Source: an uncultured Endozoicomonas sp.
GTDB lineage: Bacteria > Pseudomonadota > Gammaproteobacteria > Pseudomonadales > Endozoicomonadaceae
DNA length: 64,000 bases
Reading direction: 5' to 3'
Assembly: GCF_947495845.1 (NCBI RefSeq)
Contig: NZ_CANMAO010000001.1
Span: forward strand, 186,001 to 250,000
Shown one piece after another: positions 1 through 10,452 of this stretch. Positions within the stretch are counted from its first letter, which is position 1, and each line of letters starts with the position of its first letter. The notes under the pieces are model-generated. The model made no database searches, had not been told where the DNA came from, and worked only from the letters and a program-made list of their open reading frames with translations. Made by a program: the position numbers and the translations under genes.

Positions 1-2077
<2,077 letters not shown>

Positions 2078-2131
2078 TCAACGGGCTTAATCAATTAAGG
2101 TGTACTGCCTGTTTTCAGCAGTAAGAGGTCG

Positions 2132-2160
2132 GTAATACATACTAATCGGGTAGGATACAA
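2132..2160 (-). promoter_or_regulatory. Candidate sigma-70 promoter for leuS
   Basis: On the minus strand TTGTAT (2155-2160) is followed by a 17-base spacer and TATTAC (2132-2137), about 60 bases upstream of the leuS start. Spacing is ideal and the boxes are moderate matches to consensus. The assignment is inferred from sequence only. Confidence 0.4.
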
Positions 2161-2204
2161 CACTGCATGCTTGACTGCACTGTTCCTGTTCAATCTCAGT
2201 CACT

Positions 2205-2367
2205 TAAGTACCCAGCCATCTGAAATCATATTTTCTGACCCATTGATCAGGCCCTCTGACTGCGTTGCAACTCTGGTCACATAGCTCGCTATGCTCCCGC
2301 CGTTGCGCCTTCCAGAGAACCTGGTCAATAAGCCAGAAATATTCGATTCCATATGGCCGGGTACTTA
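2205..2367 (+). repeat. MITE-like inverted-repeat element, family 1, copy A (163 bp)
   Basis: Starts TAAGTACCCAGCCAT and ends ATGGCCGGGTACTTA, so the ends are inverted repeats framed by TA dinucleotides, as in Tc1/IS630-type MITEs. The core carries GTTGCAACTCTGGTCACATAG and its imperfect complement, so the whole unit can fold into one long hairpin. There is no coding capacity. It fills most of the 400-base gap between leuS and the Fic gene. Near-identical copies lie at 4590, 21330 and 54660, with diverged relatives at 5361 and 15916. Confidence 0.9.
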
Positions 2368-2471
2368 TGAAGGAAAGACCAGCGCCGCCAACGGTTTTAG
2401 GAACTTTTGCTCTTAAAATACCTCTATTAATAATTATTTTATAAAAATGTTTATTGCCTGTAGGAGGTGTA

Positions 2472-4559
2472 ATGGCATCGTGCACGCAACTATCTTTGAT
2501 ACCCAGCACAGTACATTTTAAAGAGAGTATCCAACAAGGCTCTGGCAACGCAGTATCTTCATTTGCTACTCATGAAGTTAAGGTTTTAGGTGGGACCCTT
2601 CCTGAAACCCCAAGAGGTGGTGAAGCTTTAAATACTGGCAGTGAAAAAAGTGTCATGACTCTTGTCAGAACAAGGAACATAACAGACAAAGCTGATCAGG
2701 TTCTCAAGACTGTTCTGGATGACATTCAAGAAATCAAGGATGGTGCAAATAATATAGCTCATGGTTGTAGCGTTGGAAGCAATAGTAAAACCTTTATGGA
2801 TGAGCCTCTTTGTAGTTTTAGGGTTGATTCACTATCTCAAGCCGCTTCGGGGACGCTAAAGAGACTTTGCTCGGTGGGCAGAGGGCTTGTAAAAAACTTA
2901 TCGAGAGAGCTTGAGCGGATTATTTATGAAGATCGCTCAATGGATGGTTGGCGATGTGACATATTTGCTGTGCTTTTGGCGAAAACTTATGGGGATGAAG
3001 TAACGCTAAATCAAGCATGCCTCGGTTTGCCTGATCTACTGAGAGAGTTTTTTACTAATGCTTTTAACTATGAATCAGTAGTTAAGCAATGTAAAGACAA
3101 GGTTGTGTCTGATGCTGTGCAGGTTGACGAACTATGGAAGCTACTCATAGATAATCGCTCACACCACTATGGACGCTTTGCATTTGAAGATGAACCGGGA
3201 TATCTGGTCAATGCATTTTGTGCATTGATATGCTCATTCAACATGGTTGGTATGGAGGGAGTATTTTCCTATGATGAGCTACTCAAGCTCAACAGAGTAA
3301 CGGGTGGTATAGTGCTTGGGGAAGGGTATTGGTACGGATTTGGCGTAAAGAAAATAAAACCAGAAAATGAGCTAGATGAAGAAGAGCTCAGGAGGTTACT
3401 GAAATCGAGTTTATGTGATTTTGATCAAGAGTTGAAAAAACAATTTCTTCAATGTCGCCCAGATTTAAAAGACTCGATCAATAGAGAGCCATCTTCTGAA
3501 GTGATAAGGTCTAGCGGGAAGTATGATTATTTGCTGGTTCTTAAAAATAGTAATCATCCCCTGGCCGGCCAGATTAAAATTGAATACATAGGCGCTCAGC
3601 CAAAAAAAGAAAAGGCGAAAAGTATTTTGGCAACCTATTTTCAATGGCTTGACTCTATGTCTGAGTCTTTGGATGATGTTGGTTTTTTAACAGCAACAGT
3701 AGCAACATGTAGGGATATTCAAAGGCTGCACCCTTTTGCTGATGGAAATGGTCGTACATTTTTTATACTCCTGACATTCCTCTTACTAAGGAAAGGCTTT
3801 TTTGTTAAGAAAATGCCTGATGATCCGTGGGAAATTGATCTCTGCTCTGCTAAATCTTATGCGAAAGAAATACAAGTGGAAAAGTTAGATAGTTCGATAT
3901 TATTTTCTTCCCCAGTGGACTGGGAAGAAAGTTTGTCACAGGAGAGAAGGATGAAGCTGGCATGTCAGGAGGGTAACCTTGAGTTTTTGGAAAATAATCA
4001 TCCGGATCATAACTTATGGCCCTTAAATGCTATTCGTCCGACCACTTATAACTATCTTCAGGTGGCAACTGCTTCAGGACAGCTTGAGACTGTTCGTTAC
4101 CTTTATGGGAAGCTTCAAGTACCTTTAGCTCAAGAGATGAAGATGTCTCTTTTACAGGAGGTGTTGCAGCAAGATAACGTAAGTATTCTCGATTTTTTCT
4201 ATGATGAGCTTTCTTGGGAAAAAGAATGTCTGGTTCAAACGTTTATCAGTGCCATGGAATATAAATGTTTTAATTGTTTTCAATTTCTAAAGGCGAAAGG
4301 TAGCTTTGAAGGGGTAAATGAAAAAACTCAGATTGAAATAATTATGCATGCGAGCATGTATTTTGGATTGAAAGATTTTAAAGAGGTCTTGAGCGTTATC
4401 GATTCAGATGCAGCTCTCAATGTAGCGACGGACAAAATAAGTGCAAGAAGAAGTGAAAGGAAATTACAATATTCGGACAAATTGAACCTTATAAGAAGGC
4501 GAGAGGCAGATATTAATAAACATCATGCTGTCAGATTATGTGAGATAAACGCTCATTAA
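2472..4559 (+). CDS. Fic-domain protein, putative secreted effector (AMPylase-like), 695 aa
   Basis: Contains the canonical Fic motif HPFADGNGR at residues 420-428: catalytic His, the acidic residue and GNGR phosphate-binding loop are all present, so nucleotidyl or phosphocholine transfer is plausible. Fic proteins modify target hydroxyls, often in host GTPases when secreted. The ~420 residues before the motif are not recognised. The stretch after about residue 495 looks like degenerate ankyrin-type helical repeats (for example QVATASGQLETVRYLYG). An upstream in-frame ATG at 2454 exists, but a strong AGGAGG at 2462-2467 sits just before ATG 2472, so I chose 2472. No signal peptide is visible. 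The gene is more AT-rich than leuS and is bracketed by two same-orientation copies of repeat family 1. Effector status is inferred. Confidence 0.85.
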   Translation: MASCTQLSLIPSTVHFKESIQQGSGNAVSSFATHEVKVLGGTLPETPRGGEALNTGSEKSVMTLVRTRNITDKADQVLKTVLDDIQEIKDGANNIAHGCSVGSNSKTFMDEPLCSFRVDSLSQAASGTLKRLCSVGRGLVKNLSRELERIIYEDRSMDGWRCDIFAVLLAKTYGDEVTLNQACLGLPDLLREFFTNAFNYESVVKQCKDKVVSDAVQVDELWKLLIDNRSHHYGRFAFEDEPGYLVNAFCALICSFNMVGMEGVFSYDELLKLNRVTGGIVLGEGYWYGFGVKKIKPENELDEEELRRLLKSSLCDFDQELKKQFLQCRPDLKDSINREPSSEVIRSSGKYDYLLVLKNSNHPLAGQIKIEYIGAQPKKEKAKSILATYFQWLDSMSESLDDVGFLTATVATCRDIQRLHPFADGNGRTFFILLTFLLLRKGFFVKKMPDDPWEIDLCSAKSYAKEIQVEKLDSSILFSSPVDWEESLSQERRMKLACQEGNLEFLENNHPDHNLWPLNAIRPTTYNYLQVATASGQLETVRYLYGKLQVPLAQEMKMSLLQEVLQQDNVSILDFFYDELSWEKECLVQTFISAMEYKCFNCFQFLKAKGSFEGVNEKTQIEIIMHASMYFGLKDFKEVLSVIDSDAALNVATDKISARRSERKLQYSDKLNLIRRREADINKHHAVRLCEINAH

Positions 4560-4589
4560 AAAGCAGGCCCATAGACCCGCTTCTTAATG

Positions 4590-4752
4590 TAAGTACCCAG
4601 CCATATGAAATCATATTTTCTGACTCATTGATCAGGCCCTCTGACTTCGTTGCAACTCTGGTCACATAGCTCGCTATGCTCCCGCCGTTGCGCCTTGCAG
4701 AGAACCTGATCAACAAGCCAGAAATATTCGATTCCATATGGCCGGGTACTTA
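4590..4752 (+). repeat. MITE-like inverted-repeat element, family 1, copy B (163 bp)
   Basis: Near-identical to copy A and in the same orientation, starting TAAGTACCCAGCCATATG and ending GGCCGGGTACTTA. It lies 30 bases after the Fic stop and 13 bases from the ridA stop, so both convergent genes end next to it. Its stem may serve as a shared transcription stop; this is inferred. Confidence 0.9.
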
Positions 4753-4765
4753 GTGCGTTTTACGT

Positions 4766-5149
4766 TTAACGCTGAGCAATCGCCTCAATTTCTACCAGAG
4801 CATCTTTAGGTAGACGAGCAACTTCTACGCAGGAACGGGCTGGATAGCCAGCACCCATGTCGTCAAAGAATTTCTGGTAAACCTCATTTACGGTACCAAA
4901 GGTGTTGAGGTCTTTAACAAACACAGTCATTTTGAACACAGAGTTCATCGTCAGGCCAGACGCTTCAATGATCGCCTGAACATTTTTCAGAGATTGAAGT
5001 GCCTGTTCGGCAACATCGGCTGGCATTTCACCAGTCGCTGGGTCGATAGGCAGCTGGCCGGAAGTGAAGACCAGCGAGCCGGTATCCATTGCCTGTACGT
5101 AAGGGCCGATAGCGGCAGGTGCCTGTTCAGTATTGATTGCTTTTGCCAT
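4766..5149 (-). CDS. ridA: RidA family 2-iminobutanoate/2-iminopropanoate deaminase
   Basis: Small cytoplasmic trimeric enzyme that hydrolyses reactive enamine/imine intermediates released by PLP enzymes such as threonine dehydratase. At 127 aa it has the normal family length. Arg105 in PARSCVEV and Glu120 in VEIEAIAQ match the substrate-binding Arg and Glu of E. coli RidA. The start is supported by AGGAGT seven bases upstream. It is monocistronic in this window, between repeat copy B downstream and two abutting repeats upstream. Confidence 0.95.
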   Translation of the reverse strand: MAKAINTEQAPAAIGPYVQAMDTGSLVFTSGQLPIDPATGEMPADVAEQALQSLKNVQAIIEASGLTMNSVFKMTVFVKDLNTFGTVNEVYQKFFDDMGAGYPARSCVEVARLPKDALVEIEAIAQR

Positions 5150-5177
5150 GTTTAACTCCTGACTTTGTCATTTGGGC

Positions 5178-5362
5178 TAACCCGGATATTTCATAAACAT
5201 GCTCCCGTTCTCACTTGCCCTTTGCCGCACTAAGGGAGCTTTACTCAGTCGACCGTACTCCCCGGTATTTATGCCCTGTGGGTACGGCGCTCCATCGCAA
5301 AATCCCTTAGTACGACAAATGCCTGTGCGAGATTCGGGGCAGTTTATGAAATATCCGGGCTA
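5178..5362. repeat. Palindromic repeat element with CCGGATATTTCATAAAC ends (about 185 bp)
   Basis: The left end TAACCCGGATATTTCATAAAC and the right end, read on the other strand as TAGCCCGGATATTTCATAAAC, differ at one position. The interior contains TTTATGCCCTGTGGGTA, which recurs in the unrelated-ended element at 15256-15449. It has no coding capacity. The terminal TA at 5361-5362 is also the first TA of the next element. Confidence 0.8.
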
Positions 5363-5522
5363 AGTAGGTGATCACATGAAATCATATTTTCTGACTCCTT
5401 GTTCAAGCACCTGTCAGCGTTGCAACTCTGGTCACATAGCTTGCTATGCTCCCGTCGTGACGCCTTGCCATGTACCTGCCCCATGAACCAGAAATATTCG
5501 ATTCCAAATGATCACCTACTTA
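5361..5522 (+). repeat. Family 1 element, copy C, with variant ends (162 bp)
   Basis: Shares the inner GAAATCATATTTTCTGACTC, the GTTGCAACTCTGGTCACATAG core and the CCAGAAATATTCGATTCC segment with copies A, B, D and E. Its ends read TAAGTAGGTGATCA and TGATCACCTACTTA, so both ends have changed together and still pair. With 5178-5362 it occupies the 443-base gap between ridA and the cstA-like gene. Confidence 0.85.
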
Positions 5523-5592
5523 TCACTAACTACCTATGCTTATGGAGATATACATCAACAAATGCAGCAATACTACCTTTCCATTCTGCGGC

Positions 5593-7032
5593 CTATACGG
5601 ATGGTGAGCTACTACTGGTAGGACTCTCTTCCTTCTGAGAAGAAAAACTGAACCACACCAGGCAGCCCAGTGCCAACAAGATGCCCAACGGATAACCAAT
5701 GGAAGTCGGCAGGTTGAGTCCTTCGCGGGCAATCAATAGGTATGTAGCACAAACTGCGGTCATAAATGTTGCGGGTAAAGAAGCGATCCAGTGTCTTTTT
5801 CCGTGATGAACCATGAAGATTGCCGATGTCCAGAGCACAATGGTTGCCAAGGCCTGATTGGAGAATGCGAAGTAGCGCCAGATCACATTGAAATCCACAA
5901 AGGCCAGGGCAAGGCCAAAACCAAAAACGGGGGTGGCCAGCAATAGTCTGGATAATATGCTGGTTTGATTTAATTTAAAGGCATCGGCGAAGATCAGCCG
6001 TATGCTTCTGAAGGCGGTATCCCCCGAAGTGATGGGGCAGGCAATAACACCCAGGATGGCAAGCAGGCCACCAAAGCTGCCGAGCAGCCCCATAGATATC
6101 TCATTGACCACCAGGCCAGCGCCACCTTTATTAAGAGTTTCAGCCAGCCCACCAATACCATTGGGGAAAAAGGACATAGCCGCCGCCGCCCAGATTAGCG
6201 CGACAATACCTTCAGCAACCATGGCACCGAAGAAAACCCGACGACCATAAGCTTCAGTGGGTAAGCAGCGAGACATCAGTGGTGATTGTGTGGCATGGAA
6301 TCCACTGATCGCGCCACAGGCGATGGTGACAAAGAGCATCGGCCAGGCGGGTAGGTTGTCTGGATGCAAATGGCTGGCAGTGATTTCAGGAATGGGTAAA
6401 TCGTTAAACAGCATCATACCGCCAACACCAAAGGCCATGATGAGAAGAGTGATGCCGAATACGGGATAAATCCGAGCGATGACTTTATCGATAGGAAGAA
6501 TGGTAGCGATGAAATAATAGAATAGAATAACGCCAAGCCAGAAGCCGGATTTTGCAAACACACCGCCCATTCCAAGACTGGCCAGTAGTTCGGCAGGGCC
6601 TACCATAAAGACAACACCGACCAATAATAGAAGCACAACGGTAAAGCCACGGATAACAAGGCGAGTGTTGTCACCCATGTAGTGCCCTACGATTTCAGGA
6701 ATAGATTTACCTTCATGGCGAATGGACAACATGCCTGAAAAATAATCATGCACCCCCCCACCCAGAATGCAGCCAAAGGCGATCCAGAGGAATGCGATTG
6801 GCCCATAAAGTGCACCTAAAATGGCGCCAAAAATAGGGCCAAGACCAGCTATGTTAAGAAACTGGATCAGGAAAATTTTTTTCCAGGACAGTGGCACAAA
6901 ATCCACGCCATCATTATGGGTGATGGCGGGTGTTGGCCGATCAGGGTCAGCGCCAAACTGCCGTTCGACCCACTTTCCATAGGTAAGGTAACCACCAATC
7001 AATATTGCTAGAGCACATATAAAACTAATCAT
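5593..7032 (-). CDS. cstA: CstA-family carbon starvation / peptide or pyruvate transporter, short form (479 aa)
   Basis: Polytopic inner-membrane protein with about a dozen hydrophobic segments. The family signature region is clear near the N-terminus (QFLNIAGLGPIFGAILGA, then GGVHDYFSGMLSIRHEGKS). CstA/BtsT relatives import peptides or pyruvate under carbon limitation. E. coli members are about 700 aa, so this belongs to the shorter subgroup and its substrate is uncertain. The reading frame extends upstream to a GTG at 7038, but AGGAGG overlaps that codon and sits correctly for ATG 7032, which I chose. Two identical 10-mers lie upstream (7052 and 7082). It is a single gene divergent from the lipoprotein at 7213. 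Confidence 0.88.
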   Translation of the reverse strand: MISFICALAILIGGYLTYGKWVERQFGADPDRPTPAITHNDGVDFVPLSWKKIFLIQFLNIAGLGPIFGAILGALYGPIAFLWIAFGCILGGGVHDYFSGMLSIRHEGKSIPEIVGHYMGDNTRLVIRGFTVVLLLLVGVVFMVGPAELLASLGMGGVFAKSGFWLGVILFYYFIATILPIDKVIARIYPVFGITLLIMAFGVGGMMLFNDLPIPEITASHLHPDNLPAWPMLFVTIACGAISGFHATQSPLMSRCLPTEAYGRRVFFGAMVAEGIVALIWAAAAMSFFPNGIGGLAETLNKGGAGLVVNEISMGLLGSFGGLLAILGVIACPITSGDTAFRSIRLIFADAFKLNQTSILSRLLLATPVFGFGLALAFVDFNVIWRYFAFSNQALATIVLWTSAIFMVHHGKRHWIASLPATFMTAVCATYLLIAREGLNLPTSIGYPLGILLALGCLVWFSFSSQKEESPTSSSSPSV

Positions 7033-7051
7033 GGCCACCTCCTGACATATC

Positions 7052-7091
7052 GATCAAATTTTCATCGCAAACGCAAGCATAGATCAAATTT
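7052..7091 (-). promoter_or_regulatory. Direct repeat GATCAAATTT, possible operator upstream of the cstA-like gene
   Basis: GATCAAATTT occurs at 7052-7061 and again at 7082-7091, exactly 30 bases (about three helical turns) apart, between the cstA-like gene and the divergent lipoprotein gene. Same-face spacing suits a dimeric or cooperative regulator. No regulator is identified. Confidence 0.3.
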
Positions 7092-7212
7092 GCTGCAGTA
7101 CAGCCTTACGGTCATAAGGTTTTCTTATCCTATGCCTTTTTGCTGGTATGGTTGTGGGGTAACTCACTGATTTGCTTTCTTATTCCGAGAAAAGTTTTTA
7201 GAGGATTTTTTA

Positions 7213-7890
7213 ATGGCTACTTTTGTTCCTTATAAATCATTTTGCGCCATCTCGTTGATAGTGGTCAGTGTGTTCTATTTGTCTGGTTGTGTTCAGAGAG
7301 ATACTCGCGTGTTGAGTACAGCGGAAGCGACGAACTTGGCTTATGACTGCGAGCATGGTTTTCGGTTTGTTGCCAGTGTCGAGCCAGATCATGCCTGGCT
7401 GTTTATCTCTGGTGAAACCATCAGTTTACCCAGAGCGGTTTCAGCTTCCGGAGCCAAGTTTAATCATGGTGCGAATACTTACTGGAGCTCTAAAGAGGAA
7501 GCGCTGGTCGAGTATCAGGGAAAAGCCTATAAACAGTGCAAGATAAATCGCAAACGATCCATCTGGGAGGATGCGAAACTGAAAGGCTATGAGTTTCGTG
7601 GGGTTGGCAATGAGCCGGGCTGGGTGCTGACCATTCGCAACAGTAATGAGCTGAATTTGCGCTACGCCTATGGACAGGAAAGTTATCATTTTTCATCAGC
7701 ACAAAAAGTGGTTGATAAACGGTCAGGTATAACCGAGTACATGGCCAGTTCTGCCGGACATACTCTAAAAGTGAAGCTTGAAGGAAAAACCTGCAACGAT
7801 TCCATGGCCGATGAAACTTATTCTGTGAGAGTTGATATTACTCTGGATGGTGTAACGCATAACGGGTGTGGCCGAGCGCTGAGAGGCTAA
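7213..7890 (+). CDS. Lipoprotein with an MliC-type lysozyme-inhibitor domain and a COG3650-like C-terminal domain
   Basis: 225 aa. The N-terminus has a lysine-containing start, a hydrophobic stretch and the lipobox LSGC, so it should be lipidated and exported. Residues ~40-115 resemble MliC (YDCEHGFRF, then ISLPRAVSASGAKF and a Cys near the end), a family that inhibits c-type lysozyme in the periplasm. Residues ~125-225 (FRGVGNEPGWVLTI to GCGRAL) resemble the uncharacterised COG3650 lipoproteins. A two-domain form would fit resistance to host lysozyme; activity is inferred from family. AGAGGA precedes the ATG. The stop overlaps by four bases with the convergent antiporter gene. Confidence 0.8.
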   Translation: MATFVPYKSFCAISLIVVSVFYLSGCVQRDTRVLSTAEATNLAYDCEHGFRFVASVEPDHAWLFISGETISLPRAVSASGAKFNHGANTYWSSKEEALVEYQGKAYKQCKINRKRSIWEDAKLKGYEFRGVGNEPGWVLTIRNSNELNLRYAYGQESYHFSSAQKVVDKRSGITEYMASSAGHTLKVKLEGKTCNDSMADETYSVRVDITLDGVTHNGCGRALRG

Positions 7891-9062
7891 TCACTTCTAA
7901 GCGCTTTGGTGGGTGAAATAGGTGTGGGTAATCTGAAAACCACGAGATAGGTAGAGATAATAAAGGTCAGTATGGCTGCTCCTTCGATCACCAGGGCGGC
8001 ATCCTGGTGAATCTGCCCCACATTTAATGCCCCATAGGCCAGAAGCAGTGAAAACTCACTGCTCTGGCCAAGTCGCCAGCCCATTTCCCGTGCATTGCCT
8101 GAGCTCTCGCCAGAAAAGTATCTCAAAAAATACTTAAACAACAATGGCTTTGTGATCAAGACAATCAATCCACAACAGCCAATGGCCCAGAGTAGTCGGC
8201 TTGGTAAAACAGGGTCAAACGCCGCACCCACAGAAAAAAAGAAAAGTATCAGAAAAAACTCGCGCAACGGTTTCAGCCCCTCGGCAATGACCAAAGAAAT
8301 AGGCGAAGTGGCGATGCTAACGCCGGCAATAAATGCACCAATCTCATGGGATAAACCAACCATATGTGCCAGTTGTGCCGCCGTCAGACACCAGCCAAGA
8401 GACACCAGAAAAATATACTCGGAGATAATGTCGAAACAAGACATCAGAGAGATAAGAACATATCGAACAAAGCACCAGGCGGCTAACGCAAACAGCAGCG
8501 TTTTCAGTGGAAGCAGAAGTACCTGCATATGTGCGGCTTCGCCATTACTGTATAAAATTAGAATGGTAATGATGGCCAGAATATCCTCAAACAGCAGGAT
8601 GCTGACAATCACTTCCCCTACCCGTTGGTGGTGCAGAGTCGTGGTCGGAATGAGTTTCAGGCTCAGCACGGTGCTGGAGAAGGAGAGTGCAACGCCGGCA
8701 ATGATCGCATCCATGGTTGAGAACTGGAATAACCAGACCATGGATGCCCATATCAGGCAGCTGGTTATGCTGAGGCACAACAACGTGACCAGTGCCGTTT
8801 GTTTCAGCTGTTTCAGGAGGTTTTTAGGATGAAGATGCAATCCCAGAAGAAACATCAATAAAATAATGCCCATGGTTGAGATGGCGTCAATATGACCGTT
8901 ATTGCTGATCCATTGGAACCCGTAGGGGCCGGCAATAATTCCCAAACATATGTAAGCAAGGATAATAGGCTGCTTCAGCCAGACAAACAGTGTGCCCAGT
9001 ATTGAGGCGCCACCAAAGATGATCGCCATCTCCAGAACCAGATTGTCAAAGGATCCATGCAC
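7887..9062 (-). CDS. CPA2 / Kef-type monovalent cation:proton antiporter, membrane domain only
   Basis: 391 aa, almost entirely hydrophobic helices (about 11-12), with the Na+/H+ exchanger fold pattern of Kef/RosB proteins (AYICLGIIAGPYGF, LLMFLLGLHLHPKN, LSFSSTVLSLKL, SHEIGAFIAGVS). It should exchange K+ or Na+ for protons at the inner membrane. There is no C-terminal TrkA-N/RCK domain, unlike KefB/KefC. The start is a GTG at 9062 without a clear ribosome site; Met12 is an alternative. No partner gene is adjacent. Confidence 0.85.
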   Translation of the reverse strand: MHGSFDNLVLEMAIIFGGASILGTLFVWLKQPIILAYICLGIIAGPYGFQWISNNGHIDAISTMGIILLMFLLGLHLHPKNLLKQLKQTALVTLLCLSITSCLIWASMVWLFQFSTMDAIIAGVALSFSSTVLSLKLIPTTTLHHQRVGEVIVSILLFEDILAIITILILYSNGEAAHMQVLLLPLKTLLFALAAWCFVRYVLISLMSCFDIISEYIFLVSLGWCLTAAQLAHMVGLSHEIGAFIAGVSIATSPISLVIAEGLKPLREFFLILFFFSVGAAFDPVLPSRLLWAIGCCGLIVLITKPLLFKYFLRYFSGESSGNAREMGWRLGQSSEFSLLLAYGALNVGQIHQDAALVIEGAAILTFIISTYLVVFRLPTPISPTKALRSD

Positions 9063-9158
9063 TGTCGATAAACCGTTTAATAAACGTCATTGGTCTCTCA
9101 GAATAGACGGTGATTGCCCGATAATTGAGTTAAATGTCACAATGTCTGAAATGAAAGA

Positions 9159-9890
9159 ATGAACCCGATGATGAACATGCGCAGCATACTGAGAAGTTCA
9201 CTTTCTATCACGCCACTGGTTTGCGAGTTATTGGTAATGGGATTGCTTTTTAAATCATGGATTGCCTGGCTGGCTCTGATTATTGTGTACCTCACGTCTA
9301 CACAGCCCGTTTCATCGTTTTTGATCCGAAGCCTTGAGCGTTATCCTGTATTTGAACCTGCCGCACATACGACATCGGATGCTCAGGCGATCGTTATTCT
9401 CGGTGGTGGGTTACCCAGGCCAAGCCCGGAGACGCAGGGATTTCGTCCCTCAACGTTCACTCTGGAACGTTTGCGATACGGTGCCTGGTTGCAAAAGCAG
9501 ACCGATTTACCAGTCTTGGTCAGTGGCGGTGGTTTTCGACCGGAAGCGGAGATCATGGCTCACAGCCTGAATGAGGAATTTGGCATTCCTGTCACTTGGC
9601 AGGAAGATCAGAGTATCAACACCTGGGAAAATGCTCTTTACTCTCGGGAAGTGCTGCCAGAAACAATCACCCGTGTGATAGTAGTGACCCATGGCTGGCA
9701 TATGCCAAGGGCGGTTTACAGTTATGAGCAGGCAGGGTTTGATGTGATTCCCGCGCCGGGCATGCTGACCGAAAAAGCCGACAGCGGCTTCAAACTTCGC
9801 CGGTGGATACCCAGTGCGAGGCATCTAATGGACAGTGAGAAAGCGGTGCGGGAATATATTGGGTATTGTTGGTATCGGCTGGCTTACTGA
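9159..9890 (+). CDS. YdcF/ElyC/SanA family (DUF218) membrane-anchored protein
   Basis: 243 aa. Two hydrophobic segments near the N-terminus (about residues 15-35 and 38-58) are followed by the DUF218 core: AIVILGGGLPRPSP, then LVSGGG, NTWENALYS and VVTHGWHMPRA. E. coli ElyC and SanA in this family affect envelope integrity and peptidoglycan or ECA precursor metabolism; the biochemical activity is not settled. Several ATGs cluster at the start (9159, 9168, 9171), so the exact N-terminus is uncertain. Confidence 0.85.
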   Translation: MNPMMNMRSILRSSLSITPLVCELLVMGLLFKSWIAWLALIIVYLTSTQPVSSFLIRSLERYPVFEPAAHTTSDAQAIVILGGGLPRPSPETQGFRPSTFTLERLRYGAWLQKQTDLPVLVSGGGFRPEAEIMAHSLNEEFGIPVTWQEDQSINTWENALYSREVLPETITRVIVVTHGWHMPRAVYSYEQAGFDVIPAPGMLTEKADSGFKLRRWIPSARHLMDSEKAVREYIGYCWYRLAY

Positions 9891-9900
9891 GAAGCCAGCC
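9877..9900 (+). terminator. Stable 3' hairpin over the ydcF-type stop codon
   Basis: GGCTGGCTT and AAGCCAGCC form a perfect 9-bp stem around ACTGAG, which contains the stop codon. There is no T-tract, so it is not a classical intrinsic terminator; it may protect the 3' end. Confidence 0.4.
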
Positions 9901-9934
9901 CGGAAACCAGGCCGAATACCAGTCATAGGTAGAA

Positions 9935-10342
9935 TCAGTTTGGCTTGATCTTGTCGTAGGTTTTATAGAGCACAGCTTCTTCTTTGGCGATACGCTTACT
10001 CAGGGCTGTCAGAATGTTTTTGCAATCGGACTGGAAGTTAGCAGCAGTGTTTTCACCCGACTCGTAAAGACTGAAAAAGGCCATCACATCGGTGGAGATT
10101 TTATCCATATCCAGCGCGTAATCGGTCAGGGTTGACCTTAGGCTGTCATCCTTTTCCGCCGCTTCCCGCAGAACAGGGTATAAATGTTGGTCTTCTTTAT
10201 TTAGATGCGCCAGAAGCAGTTTTTTTGCGGAAAATAGAAGGTCTTTTGCCTGCGGGTTTTCTACCCCGATCGCACTGGCTTGAACCAGTAAGTCACTGAT
10301 TTGTAAATGCTCATTCTTGAATTCTTGAATTAATTGAGACAT
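9935..10342 (-). CDS. Hemerythrin HHE-like four-helix protein
   Basis: 135 aa, all helical. The first half shows the metal-ligand pattern His12, His46, Glu50, His53 (AHLNKEDQHLYP). In the second half the expected HxxxE is RIAKEE, so one histidine seems replaced and the di-iron site may be incomplete. Family members bind O2, sense NO or redox state, or protect Fe-S enzymes. AAGGAG lies about 10 bases before the ATG. The gene stands alone between the ydcF-type gene and rsmJ. Confidence 0.75.
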   Translation of the reverse strand: MSQLIQEFKNEHLQISDLLVQASAIGVENPQAKDLLFSAKKLLLAHLNKEDQHLYPVLREAAEKDDSLRSTLTDYALDMDKISTDVMAFFSLYESGENTAANFQSDCKNILTALSKRIAKEEAVLYKTYDKIKPN

Positions 10343-10452
10343 GGCGGTTCACTCCTTGAACGTGTTGAATCAATACCAAGCTTAGCTGGAAAAATCTTGG
10401 TGCTTCATTTGTTTCTATCGGCGGTGAGGTGGTAAATTCAGCACTTTCCATA

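Noticed and set aside
5399-5638. A 79-codon frame across the family 1 copy C
   Set aside because: It is made mostly of the palindromic element and the antisense end of the cstA-like gene.
8095-8832. A 245-codon open frame on the plus strand, opposite the CPA2 antiporter
   Set aside because: Composition is that of the complement of hydrophobic codons; it has no family features or ribosome site. The antiporter on the other strand is clear.
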